Shown here piece after piece: positions 59,901-64,000 of a DNA stretch of 64,000 nucleotides. The first letter of the stretch is position 1. Each line of letters begins with the position of its first letter. The position numbers and the translations under genes were made by a program. Origin of the DNA: Centroberyx gerrardi (lineage: Eukaryota; Chordata; Actinopteri; Beryciformes; Berycidae); contig NC_136000.1 of the NCBI RefSeq assembly GCF_048128805.1, positions 13,412,854-13,476,853 of the forward strand. Direction: 5' to 3'. A model generated the notes under the pieces. The model had not been told where the DNA came from. It did not search any database and worked only from the letters and a program-made list of their open reading frames with translations.

Positions 59901-62856
59901 CAGTGCAGCGCTCTTTGCATCTTCTCTTCTATACTATAACTTGTACTGTGTCTCACCCAAGTCATGGCTGGACCATGAGGGTTTGTCACTGGCTCATATG
60001 CTTCGAGGTCATTTCTTCTGATCTCAGGAGACATCGTCAGTCCAAGAGGATAGCCCAGCATCACTGTGTCTGCCTGCTTCACTGGATGACCTGCAAGAGA
60101 TAAAACCAGCAGACTTTGCTATCATATTACGGACACTCCATTTCCTCAAGTAGTTCAATGTTAGAAAGGTACAAAGATTAACCTTTTATATAGCCGTCGT
60201 ACTCAGGATGGTACTTTGATTCTTCGTCAAACGGTATTTTAATTTGTTCAGCCACTTCTTGCCACTCCTTGGGTGCGGGATACTGGAGGAGGTCAGCCAA
60301 CTCTACAGCAAACTGGAGACTGACAAATAAAAAAGACTTCTTTGTATTACTGCTATTCACAGTGCAATTTGTGGGACAGCCTATAACTACAATACTAGTA
60401 CCTGAATTTGGCCACTGTGTTTGTGTACACAGAGTTGTTGACATTGTAGTAATACTCATCAGGTGGCATGACACCTGAATGGCACAAAAGGGAAAAGCTT
60501 TGGAAGAAAAATAACTGAAAATTACACTAGACTACACAAAGACCATGATACAGCATAAAAGTACAAATAGATACATGCCACATCATGAGGTTACGCTCAC
60601 AGGTTATCCTCATATATGGTCTTAAGATAGGAAATACCTTCAATAATATTCAATGGTGAGTTTTATTTGTCTTATGTGTTTTTATTTACTTTTTTATTTT
60701 CTTATGATATTGATATTACTCATGTAACTCATGTTCGTATTTTTCACTGTGAAGCACTTTGTAACTCCTGCTTTGAAAAGTGCTATATAAATAAAGTTTA
60801 TTATTATTATCATTTAATTACAGCAATAATTTTGTCAGAGAAGTTTTCCCAATATACCCAATTTTTCCCAATTTTCCCCCTACTTAAATTATACAGTCAA
60901 AGAATTAGCCTGATAAATGTGCCATGCTACATCAGGTCTTTTTCTCACTGCTATTTTGGTGAAAACCTTCAAATAATGACCGACAGGTGCATCTTTACCT
61001 AAGATGTGATAGCTCTGATCCTCAGGGATCCACGTTGCCCTAGAGACCCAGTAATCAGCGACGCCCCAAATCACCTCACTGCCTCGGCCCTCTGTGAACA
61101 TGGACAGATCCTGGAACAGTCAAAGAGCACAACCATTAAATTATCATCACACGTGGTGAGACGATAGTGAGTGGGGATAAAAGAGAATACCTGAGTGAAG
61201 TAGAGATAGTTTTGGAAGGCCAGAGTGACGTCTCCATTGATATGAATCTCTTGTTGTCCGTAAATATCATTCGGACACACCTCCCTGCCTGACACAGCAC
61301 TCTCCCATGGGAACTTCAGTCCCTGCACAGATAGCATCTTTTCTTCAGAAGACTCACACACAGGTTCATTGTTTATCAAAGTGCACAATGGTACACACAC
61401 AAAAGATAGACAAAGACTACAAGTACAAAGCCCAAAGTATCTCCTTCCCTGCTATAATAGTGACACTTATTATCCCACTGATCATCACACCTTGTAGCCC
61501 TGTTTTTGAGCATTGTCCTTAGCACCATCGATAGTCCGCACCCTGTACTCCAGCACAGCCCGAGCTAGCTTGGGGTAGAAAAGAGCTATGCCAGGATACA
61601 TCCAAATGTCCTGTAAGAGGAAGGCAGGGGTCATGTGGGTTACATTAATAATACCATCAACAATGCAATATAGTGCAAATAACACAACACTAGCCGTACC
61701 TGGTCCCAGAAAACATGGCCCCAGTAGTCCTGACCATCCCCACCATTAGAAAGCCCCCCTGGACTGACTCCACCAAACGGGTTGGAGGCGTCATGTAAGG
61801 AAAGGAAGGCGCTGAGAAGATAGAACATGCAGCCAATCAGAGCCTTGCTGAGGCTCTCTGACCCGGTCAGCTCCACCTTGCTCTCCAGCCACAGCTCCTT
61901 CCAGGCCTGCTTGTGAGACGGACGCAGGTTACCAGTAGCCATCAGACTCAAGCCCTGATCAAAACTGGCCTCTGCGCTCTCTGAACTGTTGGCCAAAACG
62001 AGGATGAAGCCCCAGCGAGACTGGCTCTGCTCTGGTAGCAGTGTCACACTGGGTGTTATGGGGGTCCAGATAAGGTGCACAGAGGGGCAGGAGCCGCCTG
62101 GGACCTCAGCGGCCGTCGTCTGTCCTTGGATGTGCCTGTGGGAGCAGGGAACATAAACTGAGTACTGACACAGGAGGACATCATCTGCAGTGCCTGTTAG
62201 ACTTTAAAATGATCTGTCTTGAGCGTGTGTTTCTGTTAGCCTCACCTCCCACCTTTGTAATCAGGCGCAGACTCGAAAAAAATGTCTTTGCTCTCAGGTG
62301 TGAACGAACTGACCAAATTCACAGTGATCGGCTCTTCTGACGCCACTTGACGCACCAACAAAACCTCCATGACCATCAAGTTGGAATAGTACCGGTGTGC
62401 ATACAAAGACTGTGAGGCAGTTACATTAGCGGTGCTTAGAGTGTGTGTGAAAATGCCTGCATGAGAAAAGGAGACAGCAATAGTATGAGTGATCAGTTAG
62501 CAGGGATAAATCTTCATAACAGATGAGTTAAAAATGAGATGAAAACATGGCAACAATAGAACTGGTTGTGCCAGCCAACAGGACGAAAGACTACAAAATG
62601 ACTGCAAAACACCTGTGTGTGTGTCCAGGCTGTAGGTGTGTTGTGCAGGCTCCTCCACCGCAATCTTCACAGCGAGGGGACATGGGACATCTGCTCGGTG
62701 ACAATGGCCCCCCTCCCCGTTGTACACACCTCCCATGTGCATGATGTTATTGTAAACCCTCCAGCCCAGCAGCCCATTGGCCAGCGGGGGCAGGAAGCGG
62801 GGGTCAGGGGGCAGAGTGTCGGTGGAGAAGATGTAGGGGTCTGAGTCACTGGCCAT
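56920..62856 (-). CDS. pgghg: PGGHG (ATHL1), glucosylgalactosylhydroxylysine glucosidase
   Basis: PGGHG is a cytosolic GH65-family enzyme that removes glucose from the Glc-Gal disaccharide on hydroxylysine of collagen. Thirteen minus-strand exons join in frame to 697 aa (human 737): 62856-62613, 62456-62246, 62135-61700, 61610-61491, 61322-61191, 61110-60999, 60474-60402, 60319-60183, 60090-59957, 59230-59135, 59031-58934, 58820-58597 and 56996-56920. Landmarks are [78 protein letters not shown] and [18 protein letters not shown]. By a constant offset of five, Asp296, Glu425 and Glu569 correspond to the human catalytic set Asp301, Glu430 and Glu574. The last exon ([13 protein letters not shown]) matches the human KVSFPRSAGRI and is separated by a 1.6-kb intron carrying a LINE remnant. 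The ATG at 62856 follows an acceptor at CCAAG|TGGAAATC, so a non-coding exon precedes it. Confidence 0.93.
57400..58558 (+). mobile_element. Degenerate L1-type LINE 3' end
   Basis: Broken plus-strand frames (57413-57718 and 57824-58186) encode [28 protein letters not shown] and [14 protein letters not shown]. These are typical of the region after the reverse transcriptase in fish L1-clade ORF2, the part with the degenerate C-P-K-L-x-x-F-W pattern and the LARR-x-ILL-x-W motif. Stops and frameshifts make it dead. The tail ends in AATAAAGCTTGTTCTAAAAA about 40 nt from a PGGHG exon edge. It is antisense to PGGHG, in its last intron. The 5' end is a truncation and its boundary is approximate. Confidence 0.7.
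60735..60815 (+). mobile_element. SINE/LINE 3' tail fragment
   Basis: GTGAAGCACTTTGTAA, then AAGTGCTATATAAATAAAG and TTTATTATTATTATC, form the stereotyped 3' tail of many fish SINEs mobilised by L2-type LINEs. Only the tail is present, in a PGGHG intron. Confidence 0.6.
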
Positions 62857-64000
62857 GGTGAGGTGATTTCCACTTGGAAAGATTAAATGCTGAATGAATT
62901 ATACCAAGAAGAATGGTTGCCACAGTGAGGTCACAGCTACAAAACAGGCTCCCATGGGGTCTTCAGCTAAATGAATGATTACACTATTATTTCTTTCAAG
63001 TTAATACAGTTTGACAGTATAAGGATCTATGCTTTGATCATAGTTTTCTCCTTGCACTGCTATAGAATAAACAGTATTAGTTAGTTCTGTGGTAAATCAA
63101 CAAAAACCTCGACTTAAAATTGTAAAATAGTTGCACACAAACACACAAGAATCAACTGTAGTTTTTACTTTTATAAATATGTCCAGTGCACAATACAGGA
63201 GCAAGAGACGGATTATTATTGTGGAAGAACACACACACGATTTTCACAGCTCCCCTTCACAAGGCTATTTGACGCCTTTGTCCCAGGTTATTTCAAAATG
63301 TGATCCTATTACACGATCATGCAGATAGCTGAACTATGCAAACTTTATTTTGAAAAGTAAAAGTTGATCCGCTCACCACAACGCAGATAGAAGCAAAATA
63401 TTGGACAAGTAATTTCTCATCATTAATTAAGCGTTTCTGAAAAGATTAATCAATGCTTTAGTGGCATCCGTGTGAATCTCAGTGATCAAAATGTCTGAGC
63501 CTGCTGACAGTCAGACTGAACTGTTGCGGTCAACTGGCCGCACAAATATTCAGTATAATTTATTGTAACAGATAATTAAGATGGGAATGTTTCACCCTCA
63601 CGTAAAAAGGAAGAGGCATCTGTCTGCAACAAAGGGGAAGGCTGGAAAAAAAGCAAAGGCAAGGCAAAGCATGCAGAAAGTCCCAAACTGCTTGCTCTTT
63701 ACAGTTTAAGGTTCGCAAAACAGCTTATTTCTTCAAATTCCAGGTGAACCTCATTTCTCAAGTCAAGGAAAAGAACTCAAAAGTTGTTTATCAAGTGTAT
63801 CAAAGTTCGAGTAGGTCGAGTATCATGAGTGTACGTGGAGGCCGGGCCAAGGAAACGGGCAACTTTGCATAGCTGTACAGGAGCAGGAGAGAGCGGACTG
63901 GAGTCTTGGTCTGTCGGAAAATATGGCATGGATTTGATCTGGAGAATCAAGCAGAGTTTGTAGCTCTGTGTTGAAAAGGACACTGCACTATACGGTACAT
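62857..64000. other. PGGHG upstream region with leader exon candidate
   Basis: The PGGHG start exon begins at an acceptor near 62879, so a leader lies further up. On the minus strand GCGTTGTG|GTGAGCG offers a donor with exon end at 63377, and about 160 nt upstream of it is a plausible non-coding exon and promoter. From 63560 to 64000 I see no recognised gene; a 68-codon minus frame at 63777-63983 matches nothing I know. Confidence 0.4.

Overview
This window is vertebrate nuclear DNA, almost certainly from a teleost fish. The genes are split into many short GT-AG exons. The proteins align along their length with human orthologues but carry fish-type differences. The spaces between exons hold fish-style SINE and hAT/MITE debris and long dinucleotide microsatellites. 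There is no bacterial, phage or CRISPR content. I recognised eight protein-coding genes by translating exons and matching them to families I know; I could not run any search. For seven of the eight the exon phases join into an open frame that ends at a stop codon inside the window. Four of them match closely in length (HPS5 1128 aa, TPO 888 aa, FTH1 177 aa, PGGHG 697 aa), and BEST1 repeats the human exon sizes as I recall them for its first eight exons.

Layout, left to right: the 3' end of GTF2H1 (+, TFIIH p62); HPS5 (+, BLOC-2 subunit) behind a TATA-type promoter; TPO (+, thyroid-type haem peroxidase with sushi, shortened EGF and membrane segments); RAB3IL1 (-, Rab GEF, convergent with TPO, 5' end unresolved); BEST1 (+, bestrophin chloride channel with a long novel tail); FTH1 (-, ferritin heavy chain, convergent with BEST1); INCENP (-, chromosomal passenger complex scaffold); PGGHG (-, collagen hydroxylysine-disaccharide glucosidase of the GH65 type).

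RAB3IL1-BEST1-FTH1-INCENP is the block known from human 11q12, here with INCENP inverted. GTF2H1 and HPS5, divergent neighbours in human, are in tandem here, and TPO and PGGHG have been placed beside them. The genes do not form a pathway; they are ordinary independent vertebrate loci.

I did not find a new biological system. The points most worth checking are local: a tandemly duplicated 48-nt exon in INCENP; a TPO EGF module that stops after four cysteines; an in-frame 96-nt RAB3IL1 intron with a GC donor; a 15-nt tandem duplication in the RAB3IL1 coiled coil; a decayed copy of ferritin exon 4 downstream of FTH1 together with no visible iron-responsive element; and several cleanly bounded non-autonomous transposons.
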